A DNA stretch of 64,000 bases from Microcoleus vaginatus HSN003 (GTDB lineage: Bacteria; Cyanobacteriota; Cyanobacteriia; Cyanobacteriales; Microcoleaceae): positions 5,642,001 to 5,706,000 of the forward strand of contig NZ_CP031705.1 in assembly GCF_022701255.1 (NCBI RefSeq), given 5' to 3'. Within the stretch, counting starts at the first letter, position 1, and every line of letters begins with the position of its first letter. Below the pieces are notes generated by a model. That model made no database searches. It was not told where the DNA came from and saw only the letters and a list, made by a program, of their open reading frames with translations. The translations under genes and the position numbers were made by a program. Shown in pieces: positions 45,496-55,306 of this stretch.

Positions 45496-47112
45496 GTGAA
45501 TACTTACTTTTTACCGACAATAAGCGAAATTTTAGCCTCCGAAGGCCAAGAAAATGACCTGAGTCTCTTTGATGCTAAGTTGGCGGGAGAAAACAACCGC
45601 CATCGATGTTCTGGAAGCCGTGGGGCTGCTCGGCTGAAAGCTGAACAGGAATGGTACGGGGCGATCGCAGCTTTGAATCAAATGCTCGATCGACAAAAAG
45701 CAGGACAAAAAACAGATGCCGATCGACCAAATTGTCGATCGACAATCCCCAATTCCTGTCAGGGATTGGTTTTGTCGGGCCCATCTTCGGTTTTGACTGA
45801 CCCCGCTTTGGCCAACGGCTTTGCCAATTGGATTTTTACCAGTATTCCCGACAACGATGCAGCTTTGTGGTCTTTTCGGGCTAGACAAACTTTAGCTTTA
45901 ATGCCGGCGGCTGATGTGCAAACATCAGTGCCTGCAGCGGCCCCGGCTTTGGCTTTGACAACTGGCGATCCCTTAGCCAATGAGCAGTTTTGTTTGGTTT
46001 TAACTGTTAGTTTTAGCCTGGTGATGGTTTTGGGTGAAAATTCTGCGGGAATTCCGGCTTTTCTATTTTCTTTCGACCCGCAAGTAGTGGCGAAAGCTTG
46101 GGAGGTTTTGCGGCGCAGGGTGACTGAAAGTGACTGTTTACTTGCCAATGCTGACGCCAGCTTCAATTTACCAGTTAGCCAATTAACTAATAATTCTACT
46201 AAATTAGATGCGCTGTTCCAGCAGTTTTTGCCTGTTGCTCCAAATTATCAAACAGTGATGCAGTTCAGCCGCTTGCTGTTACATAATTTACCGCTTGGGA
46301 AAGATGAAGCAGGCAGGATAAAGGATGAAAGAATTGATGATGGTTTGAACCCGATACATCAAAAGTTATCGGCTACAGATATCAACTGCAAATCTCCAAT
46401 TCCTCTGGCTACTAAAGAGGTGGAATTGCTACAGGCGATCGCCCACGAAGTCCGCACACCTTTGGCTACCATTCGCACGCTGACTCGATTGCTGCTGAAA
46501 CGTCCCAAACTTGAGCCGATCGTAGTCAAGCGTTTGGAAATGATTGATGCTGAGTGTACCGCTCAGATCGATCGCTTCGGTTTAATTTTCCGCGCCGTGG
46601 AATTGGAAATGTCGCAAGCTAAAAATTCGGGCGTGCAGCTAACAGCAATGTCCCTCGGTGAAGTGCTACAAAATAGCATTCCCCGCTGGCAAAAACAGGC
46701 GACTGTGCGAAACCACACTTTGGAAGTTATTGTGCCGAAAAAGTTGCCGGCGGTAGTCAGCGATCCGACGATGTTGGATCAGGTTTTAACTAATCTGATT
46801 GAGAATTTTACTCGAACTTTGCCTTCGGGGAGTCGCATTCAGGTGGAGGTGACATTGGCGGGAAATCAGTTAAAGTTGCAGTTGGAATCGGAACACCTAC
46901 CTGAAGGTAATGGCGCATCGACTTTTGCAGCTAAGGCAAATGCTCCTTTGCGCTCGATCGGGCCTTTGTTGATGGTGCAGCCGGAGACGGGAAGTTTGAG
47001 TTTAAACTTAAGCGTGACTAAGAATTTATTTCGGGCTGCTGGCGGGAAGTTAGTAATTCGCCAGCGGCCCCAAAAGGGCGAGGTGATGACGGTATTTTTG
47101 CCGCTGCAATAG
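45496..47112 (+). CDS. Histidine kinase-like protein with degenerate ATPase domain
   Basis: A 538-residue protein. Residues about 310-375 are a HisKA dimerisation domain with an intact H box (LLQAIAHEVRTPLATIRTLT, His near 316). The following ATPase-like region has a recognisable N box (LDQVLTNLIENFTRTLPSGS), but the glycine-rich G1 and G2 boxes that should follow are absent: where D-x-G-x-G is expected, the chain reads LQLESEHLPEGNG, and later TGSLSLNLSVTKNLFRAAGG. It may bind no ATP and serve as a phospho-acceptor or scaffold, or it may be a fast-evolving member. The N-terminal 300 residues form an unidentified cyanobacterial sensor region with a GATCGAC repeat-like stretch (45710-45755). 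It starts with GTG at 45496. Confidence 0.82.
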   Translation: MNTYFLPTISEILASEGQENDLSLFDAKLAGENNRHRCSGSRGAARLKAEQEWYGAIAALNQMLDRQKAGQKTDADRPNCRSTIPNSCQGLVLSGPSSVLTDPALANGFANWIFTSIPDNDAALWSFRARQTLALMPAADVQTSVPAAAPALALTTGDPLANEQFCLVLTVSFSLVMVLGENSAGIPAFLFSFDPQVVAKAWEVLRRRVTESDCLLANADASFNLPVSQLTNNSTKLDALFQQFLPVAPNYQTVMQFSRLLLHNLPLGKDEAGRIKDERIDDGLNPIHQKLSATDINCKSPIPLATKEVELLQAIAHEVRTPLATIRTLTRLLLKRPKLEPIVVKRLEMIDAECTAQIDRFGLIFRAVELEMSQAKNSGVQLTAMSLGEVLQNSIPRWQKQATVRNHTLEVIVPKKLPAVVSDPTMLDQVLTNLIENFTRTLPSGSRIQVEVTLAGNQLKLQLESEHLPEGNGASTFAAKANAPLRSIGPLLMVQPETGSLSLNLSVTKNLFRAAGGKLVIRQRPQKGEVMTVFLPLQ

Positions 47113-47140
47113 TTATTAATTATTGGCAAAATCTGTAGGG

Positions 47141-47543
47141 GCGGGTTTAACCAACCATCTATGTCAGAAACGAACAATATAATAAACCCGCCCCAGCCCA
47201 ACGACAAATCCGAATGGATATTTTTTGAATGATATCGTTTCCGGTTGCATCGGAATAATAAAATCGAGTCAACAGTTAACACTCAACCATTCAGTTTTTC
47301 GACCCCGAATCAACAGTCCACAGTCAACAGTCAACAGTCAACAATCATGTATGAGTGCAACCGGAATTGATATGAGATCGAACCTCATGTTAATCTGGGT
47401 TATTGGTTGGGTGGGTGCGGGTTTAACCAACCATCTATGTCAGAAACGAACAATATAATAAACCCGACCCAGCCCAACGACAAATCCGAATAGATATTTT
47501 TTGAATGGGATCGAACCTCATGTTAATCTGGGTTATTGGTTGG
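47141..47543. repeat. Nested direct repeats (91 bp and 35 bp, two copies each)
   Basis: A 91-bp sequence beginning GCGGGTTTAACCAACCATCT occurs at 47141-47231 and 47417-47507 with only two differences. A second 35-bp sequence (GATCGAACCTCATGTTAATC and onward) occurs at 47376-47410 and 47509-47543. The order is A, spacer, B, A, B, as would follow duplication of a larger unit. A CAACAGTCAACAGT microsatellite lies at 47308-47347. The spacer separates the converging kinase genes and has no gene of its own. Confidence 0.85.
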
Positions 47544-47618
47544 TGGGGGCGGGTTTTTATAGATTGTTTGTGAGCCTGAAATATTGTTGGTTAAACCCGC
47601 CCCTACAGCACGATCGCA

Positions 47619-50600
47619 TTAATCAATTAAAATCTCAATGACAAACTCAGTTCCTTCTCCAGGTGTAGAAAAACAACTCAGTTTCCCGCCGTGTTTTTCT
47701 TCTACAATTTGACGGGCGATCGCCAGTCCTAACCCAGTTCCTTTGCCCACATCTTTAGTGGTAAATAGATGGTCGAAGATACGATTTTTCACATCTTCGG
47801 ACATTCCTTTTCCGTTATCGGCGATGGAAATTTTTACCTTTTCACTTTCTACTTTTGTCCGAATAGTGATGTGATTGGGATGGGCGTTAATTTCGGCAAA
47901 ACTCCGTCCTTGATTCGATTCTTCTAAGGCATCGATCGCATTTGCTAACAAATTCATAAATACCTGGTTTAATTGTCCCAAATAACATTTTACTTTGGGA
48001 ATCTTGCCGTACTCTTTAATGATTTCAATTTCAGGATGCTTGTCGCTCGCTTTCAGGCGATGGCGTAAAATCATCAAAGTGCTATTGAGGCCTTCGTGGA
48101 TATTGGCCTCGACTTTATGTGCGGTATCAGCGCGAGAGAAAGTGCGGAGGGATGTGCTGATGTTTTTGATGCGCTCGCATCCTATTTTCATGGAACTCAA
48201 CATTTTGGGTAAATCTTCTACTAGATAATCTAAATCTATTTCCTCTGCTTTCTTAATCAATTCTGCTTCCGATGGAGGATACTTTTCTTGATAGAGGCGC
48301 AAATAATCAATTAAGTCTTGGACTCCAGCATGAGCTTCATTAATGTTCCCAGCAATGAAACCAACGGGGTTGTTGATTTCATGGGCAACCCCTGCCACTA
48401 AATTACCTAATGCTGACATCTTTTCACTTTGGATCATTTGCATCTGAGTTTGCTGAAGTTCATTCAAAGTCTGCTGCACTTGGTGATAGAGACGGGCATT
48501 CTCCAGAGCGATCGCCGCTTGGCTAGAGAGAAAATTCAGCACTAGGAGGCGATCGCGACTAAACACCCCACTGGTTATCCGATTTTCTAGATACAAAATG
48601 CCGACCAAATTCCCCTGATTTAGAATTGGCAAGCCCAGGAAACTCTCCGGTTTGTGGTGCTCTAAATAATCGTCAATCACAGGCAGATCAGTTTTGAGGT
48701 GATCGATCGCAACTGTTGCTAGGGTGTTTTTGACATACTGAATTAATTTAACCGGAACAGTGGGATTGTTCTCTAGTGGTTCCCTTTGCAGGCTAATGTT
48801 TTCCCAGGTAGCTATCGCCCGCACTTGCCATTGTTGATGTTGGCAGAGCATCAGTGCACAGCGATCGGCTCCCGAGTTTTGTAACATGGTTTGGGTCACA
48901 ATTTGCAGCAACTCATCCAGGTCGATCGTACTGGAGATCATTTGGGAGATTTCCAGCAGGGTCGTAAAATCTAGAGCCTGGTTGATGGAGGTGCTTGAGG
49001 TAGTGTGGTGGGTGCTCGAATGAATTGAGTAGGTGGGATTGGTAAGGGTGGATAGGGTTTCTAAAATAGTGAGGGGTTGGGCGCACTGTTGTAAGATGGG
49101 GCGCAGCAGATCGGGATAACGTTGTTCTAGATCATCGGTTTTGGCTTTTGCTCCCCAGCGAGCGTAACAATAGTAGGCTTCCTGCATATAGCCTGCAGCG
49201 ACTTTTTCTTTGCCGCAACCGAGATAGAATTTAGCGCCGAGTTCGTTGGCTAAGGCTTCTTCGTTGAGGAATTGGTTTTCTTGGGCGAGAACGATGGCGC
49301 GATCGTACAACTCAGCAGCCTGCCATTTTTGTTCAGCAACACGAGCCATCTCCGCCTCTAAAAGCAGAAATTTGGACAGACAGTTTTCAGGACAGTTGTG
49401 TGCCCAGATTTGAAGTTGTGCGCGATTATTATGCAGAAATTCTTGATAATCTTTTTGTTCTTTCGGGGTGGCTAACCCATAAAGTTGCAATACAGTCAAA
49501 GACTGATAAAAACAATGCAGAATACGTTGAAATTGTCCATATAGTGCATTAGAAAACTCTGCCGCCGCTACTAACATTTCATAAGCTTTAGCATACTCAC
49601 CATAGGTGAAAAACAAAAATGCTTTAGCGAAGTAGTATGTACTACTGCCATAGCCATAGCCAATTTCATTGAATGTTGCTAGCGCCGACTCTTCATCAAA
49701 TGTTTCAGAGCTAAGGCTATACTTCCCTATCGTTAGCCCTTGCAAGTTCTCTAGGAGGTTGCACTGAAGAATGAGGGCAAATGCTGTCGTAATCTCCGTC
49801 CGTTCCGCAAAGCTGATGTACTTTTCATGTCGAGCCAGCAAACTATGAATATCGCTTGATACGATCGCCTGCTGCCAGAAACTGAACAGAGCACTGTGAT
49901 GACACCAAGAAAAATCCCCTACCTCCATTGCCCCCTGATAAGCAGCTTGTTGCAGATCAAGATTGGAACTGACGTGCTTGCGCCAATGGTTGATAAAGTT
50001 GCCGAACGACATATAAATTTTGCCATTCAGGGTGGTGTTATTAAATTTTTCATTCACATTCAACCCTAAAAGTCCAAACTCATAGCCCAGTTCATAGTCT
50101 TGAAAGCGTTGGCAGAGAATTGTCCCATACCAAACATAAACAAAACCCGCCACATTTGTATTCCCGTATTGCAAACAGAGATTGGTCATGTGTAAAACAA
50201 CCAACACTAACAACTCCTGATTAGTTAGGTAAGTGGGCGGTACCATGTTCATTAGTAGTTTGATCAGCATCTGGCGCTCTTCATCGACAATGAGTGGTGC
50301 GTCGATTAGTCCTGCAACGGCGCGCTGATTTAAGGTTTTTTTAACTTCCAGAGCCATCCCTTCTAACTCTGCTTCCTGTGGCATAATCGCCAGTTCTAAG
50401 CCTAACAGTTTCAGCCCTTCGATTCCTACCTGAATCGCCTTTTGATAGAGTGCCTTATTTTGATAATGAGTTAGCTGAACTGCAATGATTTTGGATTTGT
50501 CAAGACTTGTTTTTGCATTTTTAAAGGCTATTTTTATTAATTTTTCAGCTTCCTCAAAATTACCTGCCAAGAACTCAGTCTCAAGGCTTTCGAGATACAT

Positions 50601-53135
50601 AATAAATGTTAATTGGTACAGAGATTTCCATTTATTGCTGGGTAGGAAACTTAAACCGAAAGCGAGATATTTTGTCGCCGATTCATAAGCTGTTGATAGT
50701 TTGGCTCTATGCCCTGCAAAGAGGCTAATCTTAGCGAGCTTAGTTCGTTCTTCTTGCTGCGTTATTAGGTCGGAGCTAATGATATAATGATTAATAATAT
50801 CGAACACTTCTTCTCCTCTTTCAACTTCGGAGAAAGTGGGAAGAAGTAACTGGCCAATTTTGAGATGGGTTGCTTGCTTTTGGTTCTCAGGAATTAATGA
50901 ATAAGCAGCTTGCTGAACCCGATCGTGTAGAAATTTGTAGTGAGGTAATTGAGCGGCGGGCGTTGGCAATGCGGAGCTGGTTGTCCGCTCTTCTTTTCCT
51001 AGATAAAACTTGTAAATTTCACTGGTTGGTAAGATGAATCCTTCTTGCAATGATTTCCACAAATCCGCAGCAGTTTCTTCTGGCGACTTCTCGCTAACTA
51101 CCGCCAATGTATTCAAATCAAAGTGCGCTCCAATGCACGCAGCCAACTTCAGCACATCCTGAGTTTCTGGCGGCAACTTCTGCAATTGCACCGCCATAAA
51201 CTCCACTACATCATCGGTGATAGTTAGGGCTTTGACTTTGGCAATATCGCACTGCCACCCCCCTCTTACCCCCCTCTCTCTCCCCTGGGAAAGGGGGGTG
51301 GGGTCAAACGCAATCAGCCCATCTTCCTGTAGCGCCCTGAGAAATTGCGTGGCAAAAAATGGATTGCCTTTGGTTTTTTGATAAACTAACTCGGTTAAGG
51401 GCTGAGCAAGAAGGATCTCGCACGAGAGCGTATCTGCTATCAAATCGTTAATATCAGTTTGACTCAGAGGTTCCAAGGTAATAGTATTTACCGTTACTTG
51501 GGATTTTTCCATCTCTGCTACTGCCAACATAAATGGATGAGCCGGAGATACTTCGTTATCTCGATAGGCCCCAATTACCAGCAAATTCTGACTATTTTTT
51601 TCACTCATCAACACTTGCAAAAGCTTCAGGGATGCTGAATCTGACCATTGCAAATCATCCAAAAAAATCACTAAGGGATGTTCTTTGGTGGCAAAAACAG
51701 AGATAAATTTTTGAAATAGTAAATTGAAACGATTTTCGGCGGCACTTCCCGAAAGTTCCGAAACCGGCTGTTGTTTGCCAATAATTCGTTCCAATTCGGG
51801 AATTACTTCTACAATAACTTGACCGTTTTCGCCAAGAGCATTGATAATTTTCCTTTGCCATCGTTCTAGCTGAGCGTCGCTTTCTGAGAGTAATTGCTCC
51901 ATCAAATCTCGGAAGGCTTGCACAAAAGCGCTAAAGGGAATGTTACGTTGAAATTGGTCGTATTTACCTTTGATAAAGTAACCGCGTTGGCGAACTATGG
52001 GTTTGTGGATTTCGTTGACTACAGCGGTTTTCCCAATGCCGGAAAATCCGGCAACTAGCATCATTTCGCTGTGGGATAAATTCGAGTCACCCCCGCCGTC
52101 TTTAGTAAGGGGTGAGTCTTCTTTTTCCTCGTTTCTCTCGTTCCCCGGCTCTTCTGGGTCATGAGAGTTAGAGGGGTTTGCTACTCGATCGAATGCTGCT
52201 AATAATGCAGCGACTTCGGTTGCTCGACCGTAGAGTTTTTCGGGTATGATAAAGCGATCGCAAAAATCCCGCCGCCCAATGGCAAAACTCTCAATTTTAC
52301 CTGTCTCATTGAGTTGTTGCCAACAAGTTTTTAAATCGGCTTTCAACCCTAATGCACTCTGATACCGAGTTTCGGCATTTTTGGCCATCAATTTGCTGAC
52401 AATTTCCGAGAGAACCAGGGGAATTTTGGGATTAATTTCACGTACAGAGGGCGGGTGATGGGCAATATGATAGTGGATCAATTCCATTGGATCGCTAGAT
52501 TGAAATGGCAATTTTCCTGTCAGCAATTCGTAAAAGGTTACACCTAATGAATAAAAGTCGGTGCGGTAGTCAAGGCCGCGATTCATTCTTCCTGTTTGTT
52601 CGGGAGATAGATAGCTGAGTGTTCCTTCGATTACGTTGGGACTCATCACTATTTGAGTTTCTCGCGGCAGCAAAGATGCAATACTAAAGTCAATGAGTTT
52701 GACTTGTTTAGTCTTAGGATTTATTAAAATATTGGCGGGTTTAATGTCTTTGTGAATGATGCGGTGGCGGTAAAGTATATCTAATGTGTTGCTTAGGTCG
52801 ATCGCTATTTGGAAAAAATCAACCAGAGATGGCACAGTTTTTCCTTTCCCCGTCCATTCCTTTAGAGAAATTCCCCCAAAGTCTTCCACAATCAGCGCAT
52901 AGCCGTTCCGGTAGGCTTCCAAGCTGTAGGTTTGGATGATTCCGGGCAAATTCAGGTTTTTGGCGATCGTGTATTGATTGCGGAAATGCAAGAGTTCGCT
53001 GAAGCTGGGATACTCGTTCCGCAAGACTTTGATGGCGACCGGTTTTCGGTCGTAAAGGCGAGTTCCGCGATAAACTAGGGTGCGAGTGCCTGAATAAATT
53101 CGATCGAGAATTTGATAGCCAGTTAATTCTATCAT
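47619..53135 (-). CDS. Trifunctional Ser/Thr kinase, AAA ATPase and sensor histidine kinase
   Basis: A 1,838-residue signalling protein of the cyanobacterial HstK type. Residues 1-270 are a Hanks Ser/Thr kinase: VAIKVL lysine near 34, HKDIKPANIL catalytic loop and IDFSIAS (DFS in place of DFG). The AAA_16 ATPase follows with its P-loop GFSGIGKTAVV near 361-370. A long TPR-like helical region runs to about 1390, then GAF (about 1402-1545), HisKA with GVAHEINNPVGFIAGN (His near 1586) and HATPase with DNGKGM and GKGTGLGLAIARQI. So two phosphorylation chemistries share one chain. Two spots look like inserted DNA: the linker before the P-loop (DPEEPGNERNEEKEDSPLTK) and a Pro/Gly/Arg-rich loop (PLSQGRERGVRGG, DNA 51255-51302). 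The signal sensed is unknown. ATG at 53135. Confidence 0.93.
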   Translation of the reverse strand: MIELTGYQILDRIYSGTRTLVYRGTRLYDRKPVAIKVLRNEYPSFSELLHFRNQYTIAKNLNLPGIIQTYSLEAYRNGYALIVEDFGGISLKEWTGKGKTVPSLVDFFQIAIDLSNTLDILYRHRIIHKDIKPANILINPKTKQVKLIDFSIASLLPRETQIVMSPNVIEGTLSYLSPEQTGRMNRGLDYRTDFYSLGVTFYELLTGKLPFQSSDPMELIHYHIAHHPPSVREINPKIPLVLSEIVSKLMAKNAETRYQSALGLKADLKTCWQQLNETGKIESFAIGRRDFCDRFIIPEKLYGRATEVAALLAAFDRVANPSNSHDPEEPGNERNEEKEDSPLTKDGGGDSNLSHSEMMLVAGFSGIGKTAVVNEIHKPIVRQRGYFIKGKYDQFQRNIPFSAFVQAFRDLMEQLLSESDAQLERWQRKIINALGENGQVIVEVIPELERIIGKQQPVSELSGSAAENRFNLLFQKFISVFATKEHPLVIFLDDLQWSDSASLKLLQVLMSEKNSQNLLVIGAYRDNEVSPAHPFMLAVAEMEKSQVTVNTITLEPLSQTDINDLIADTLSCEILLAQPLTELVYQKTKGNPFFATQFLRALQEDGLIAFDPTPLSQGRERGVRGGWQCDIAKVKALTITDDVVEFMAVQLQKLPPETQDVLKLAACIGAHFDLNTLAVVSEKSPEETAADLWKSLQEGFILPTSEIYKFYLGKEERTTSSALPTPAAQLPHYKFLHDRVQQAAYSLIPENQKQATHLKIGQLLLPTFSEVERGEEVFDIINHYIISSDLITQQEERTKLAKISLFAGHRAKLSTAYESATKYLAFGLSFLPSNKWKSLYQLTFIMYLESLETEFLAGNFEEAEKLIKIAFKNAKTSLDKSKIIAVQLTHYQNKALYQKAIQVGIEGLKLLGLELAIMPQEAELEGMALEVKKTLNQRAVAGLIDAPLIVDEERQMLIKLLMNMVPPTYLTNQELLVLVVLHMTNLCLQYGNTNVAGFVYVWYGTILCQRFQDYELGYEFGLLGLNVNEKFNNTTLNGKIYMSFGNFINHWRKHVSSNLDLQQAAYQGAMEVGDFSWCHHSALFSFWQQAIVSSDIHSLLARHEKYISFAERTEITTAFALILQCNLLENLQGLTIGKYSLSSETFDEESALATFNEIGYGYGSSTYYFAKAFLFFTYGEYAKAYEMLVAAAEFSNALYGQFQRILHCFYQSLTVLQLYGLATPKEQKDYQEFLHNNRAQLQIWAHNCPENCLSKFLLLEAEMARVAEQKWQAAELYDRAIVLAQENQFLNEEALANELGAKFYLGCGKEKVAAGYMQEAYYCYARWGAKAKTDDLEQRYPDLLRPILQQCAQPLTILETLSTLTNPTYSIHSSTHHTTSSTSINQALDFTTLLEISQMISSTIDLDELLQIVTQTMLQNSGADRCALMLCQHQQWQVRAIATWENISLQREPLENNPTVPVKLIQYVKNTLATVAIDHLKTDLPVIDDYLEHHKPESFLGLPILNQGNLVGILYLENRITSGVFSRDRLLVLNFLSSQAAIALENARLYHQVQQTLNELQQTQMQMIQSEKMSALGNLVAGVAHEINNPVGFIAGNINEAHAGVQDLIDYLRLYQEKYPPSEAELIKKAEEIDLDYLVEDLPKMLSSMKIGCERIKNISTSLRTFSRADTAHKVEANIHEGLNSTLMILRHRLKASDKHPEIEIIKEYGKIPKVKCYLGQLNQVFMNLLANAIDALEESNQGRSFAEINAHPNHITIRTKVESEKVKISIADNGKGMSEDVKNRIFDHLFTTKDVGKGTGLGLAIARQIVEEKHGGKLSCFSTPGEGTEFVIEILID

Positions 53136-53250
53136 GGCAATAATTATTTTTTAGGAAAATATTTGATTTACTCTTACAACCTAGTGCAAATCAGATTCTT
53201 CCTTGGTATTAATACTTAAAAATATAACAAATTTCGCAGCCCGCGAACAG

Positions 53251-53318
53251 CTAACCGTTAACGGTTAACCTAATTCGGTTAACCGTTAACAGTTAACCGA
53301 ATTCAGTTAACCGAATTC
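53251..53318. repeat. Iterated GTTAACCG palindromic array overlapping the murE end
   Basis: A short series of TTAACCG/CGGTTAA units in alternating orientation covers CTAACCGTTAACGGTTAACC, then CGGTTAACCGTTAAC, then AGTTAACCGAATTC twice. It extends through the last codons of murE, so the final residues MNSVN are encoded by repeat DNA. It can form several alternative hairpins and may terminate murE. Confidence 0.7.
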
Positions 53319-54805
53319 ATTCTCGCTTTCAAGGCATCTCGCGCTTGTTCTCGATCGTCAAAATGGACTTTTTCGGTGCCCAAAATCTGATAATCTTCGT
53401 GTCCTTTCCCTGCAATCAGTACGCCATCTCCGGGTTTAGCATCCATAATAGCAGTGCGAATTGCAGCGGCTCGATCGCACATCACGATCGGCTTTACTGC
53501 GGCGGGAATTCCTGCTAAAACATCCTCCAAAATGCGATCGGGATTTTCAGTGCGCGGATTGTCGGAAGTAACAACAGTTAAATCAGCTAATTGTGCAACG
53601 ATTTTACCCATAATCGGCCGCTTAGTGCGATCGCGATCGCCACCGCAGCCAAACACGCAAATCATCTGACCCGGAATAAACGGCCGCGACGCCTTCAACA
53701 AGTTCTCCAAACTGTCGGGAGTGTGCGCGTAATCGACAATGACGCTAATATCTTGGTCGGGACTAATTTGCACCCGTTCCATCCGTCCCGGAACTCCGGA
53801 AAACTGAGATAATTTCTCCACAATTGCGGACAAATCTAAACCCAATTCCAAAACCGCACCGACAGCAGCCAACATATTTGATAAATTGAACTGACCGACT
53901 AAAGGCAACGAAAAAGTAGCGTCGCCCTTCGGCGTGTGCAGCATTCCCTTAACTCCATTGGGCTGATAATCTAAATCAAAAGCATACAAATCTGCCGTTT
54001 TCACAACAGTGCTGTAACTCCAAACTCGGTCAGATTGGATGGTTTCAACTATCCGCTGCCCGTAGGGGTCGTCAATATTAATTACAGCGCGATTTGCGAG
54101 GTAATCCGAACCAAATAAAAGCGATTTAGCCTCAAAATAATCTTCCATATCACGGTGATAATCTAGATGATCTTGAGTCAAGTTTGTAAAGACAGCAACT
54201 TCAAAACTACAGCCTAAAACTCGCTGCTGCGCTAAAGCGTGGGAACTGACTTCCATCACCCCGTGTTTGCATCCGGCTGCTACAGCTTCTGATAATTGCT
54301 TTTGCAGGTCAACGGCAAAAGGTGTAGTGTAAAGTGCAGTTTTTTGGAAGCCCGGCCAACGAGTGTAAAGCGTGCCGAAAATCGCCGTCGGCAACTGCAT
54401 TTCATTGAGCAAAAATTCGATTAAATGAGTTGTTGTTGTTTTGCCGTTAGTCCCGGTAACGCCGACAAGTTTTAATTTGGTAGCTGGATTGCCGTAAAAA
54501 GCAGTTGCTATTTGACCGCAAACTTGAGCCATATCGGCTGCTGCGATGACGCAGGGAACGGGGGGTTGGGGGGGTGTTTTCTCGGTTGCTTGGGTGGAAA
54601 TTATGGCGGCAAGTGCACCAGATTCGATCGCACTTTGCCAAAAATCTCCCCCATCTACCCGAGTTCCCGGCATTCCCAAAAACAAATCGCCCGCCTGACA
54701 AGCGTGGGAATTAGTGGATAAACCCTTGACTTCGGCATCGAGGCCGGGATGTTGGGCGTCAAAGGAAATGCTGGGAACTGCTGCTAATAATTCTCTCAAT
54801 TTCAT
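53303..54805 (-). CDS. murE: UDP-MurNAc-tripeptide (meso-diaminopimelate) ligase
   Basis: A 500-residue cytosolic Mur ligase that adds meso-diaminopimelate to UDP-MurNAc-L-Ala-D-Glu in peptidoglycan synthesis, using ATP. The ATP-binding loop GVTGTNGKTTTTHLIEFL is near residue 115. The carbamylated-lysine region EAKSLLFGSDYLANRAVI is near 225. The diaminopimelate-specific DNPRTENP lies near 415 and the C-terminal GHEDYQI near 475. The domain order is the standard three. The start MKLRELLAAVPSISF at 54805 matches homologues. A glutaredoxin-like gene lies upstream on the same strand but 195 bases away. The GTTAACCG array overlaps its end. Confidence 0.97.
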   Translation of the reverse strand: MKLRELLAAVPSISFDAQHPGLDAEVKGLSTNSHACQAGDLFLGMPGTRVDGGDFWQSAIESGALAAIISTQATEKTPPQPPVPCVIAAADMAQVCGQIATAFYGNPATKLKLVGVTGTNGKTTTTHLIEFLLNEMQLPTAIFGTLYTRWPGFQKTALYTTPFAVDLQKQLSEAVAAGCKHGVMEVSSHALAQQRVLGCSFEVAVFTNLTQDHLDYHRDMEDYFEAKSLLFGSDYLANRAVINIDDPYGQRIVETIQSDRVWSYSTVVKTADLYAFDLDYQPNGVKGMLHTPKGDATFSLPLVGQFNLSNMLAAVGAVLELGLDLSAIVEKLSQFSGVPGRMERVQISPDQDISVIVDYAHTPDSLENLLKASRPFIPGQMICVFGCGGDRDRTKRPIMGKIVAQLADLTVVTSDNPRTENPDRILEDVLAGIPAAVKPIVMCDRAAAIRTAIMDAKPGDGVLIAGKGHEDYQILGTEKVHFDDREQARDALKARMNSVN

Positions 54806-55000
54806 CTGAAAAACTCCTCACTTGGATGTCTTGAATATGACTTGCGGAACACTTTTTTTGAGTCACTCTCTACAGGTTTTTGCTGGGCGCGGTGCAAACC
54901 CTACGAGTTTTGCTGTGTGCCCTACACACCATACAGGCCTAGATTAAAGTGCAGCGCACCCCGATGCGCGGATTAAGGCCTGAGTTTGGCGTAAATCGTA

Positions 55001-55306
55001 TTATTTTGACCGCTCAGTTTGCAAATATTTCTGTAACATTTGCTCCAATTGGGCAACACTACAGCGGGGAGAAGGACGGGGTAACAGTTCTTCAGGGGAG
55101 AATGCAGCCTCGCCAGCAGAATTTTTTGGCTGAGGCTGCACTTTAAATAAAACTGGAACTTCGTACTGATAAGCTTCAAACCAATCGTTGCGTTCAGTAA
55201 TATCTCTAACTTCGAGTTGAAACTTGAGGCTTTCAATCTGTTCGAGTTTTTCTTGCAACCCTTCGCACAAGTGGCATCCGGGTTTACTGTACAAAATCAA
55301 TCGCAT
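55001..55306 (-). CDS. Glutaredoxin-like thiol-redox protein
   Basis: A 101-residue thioredoxin-fold protein. The redox site CHLC (YSKPGCHLCEGLQEKLEQI) is close to the N-terminus and the cis-proline sits in YEVPVLF. This matches the DUF836/glutaredoxin-like family. I use the ATG at 55306 (MRLILYSKPG); an alternative ATG is one codon upstream, and a further start at 55387 would add 27 unconnected residues. The last third (EELLPRPSPRCSVAQLEQML) is less conserved. It probably reduces disulfides or carries glutathione in the cytosol. Substrate unknown. It is not obviously part of an operon with murE. Confidence 0.85.
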   Translation of the reverse strand: MRLILYSKPGCHLCEGLQEKLEQIESLKFQLEVRDITERNDWFEAYQYEVPVLFKVQPQPKNSAGEAAFSPEELLPRPSPRCSVAQLEQMLQKYLQTERSK

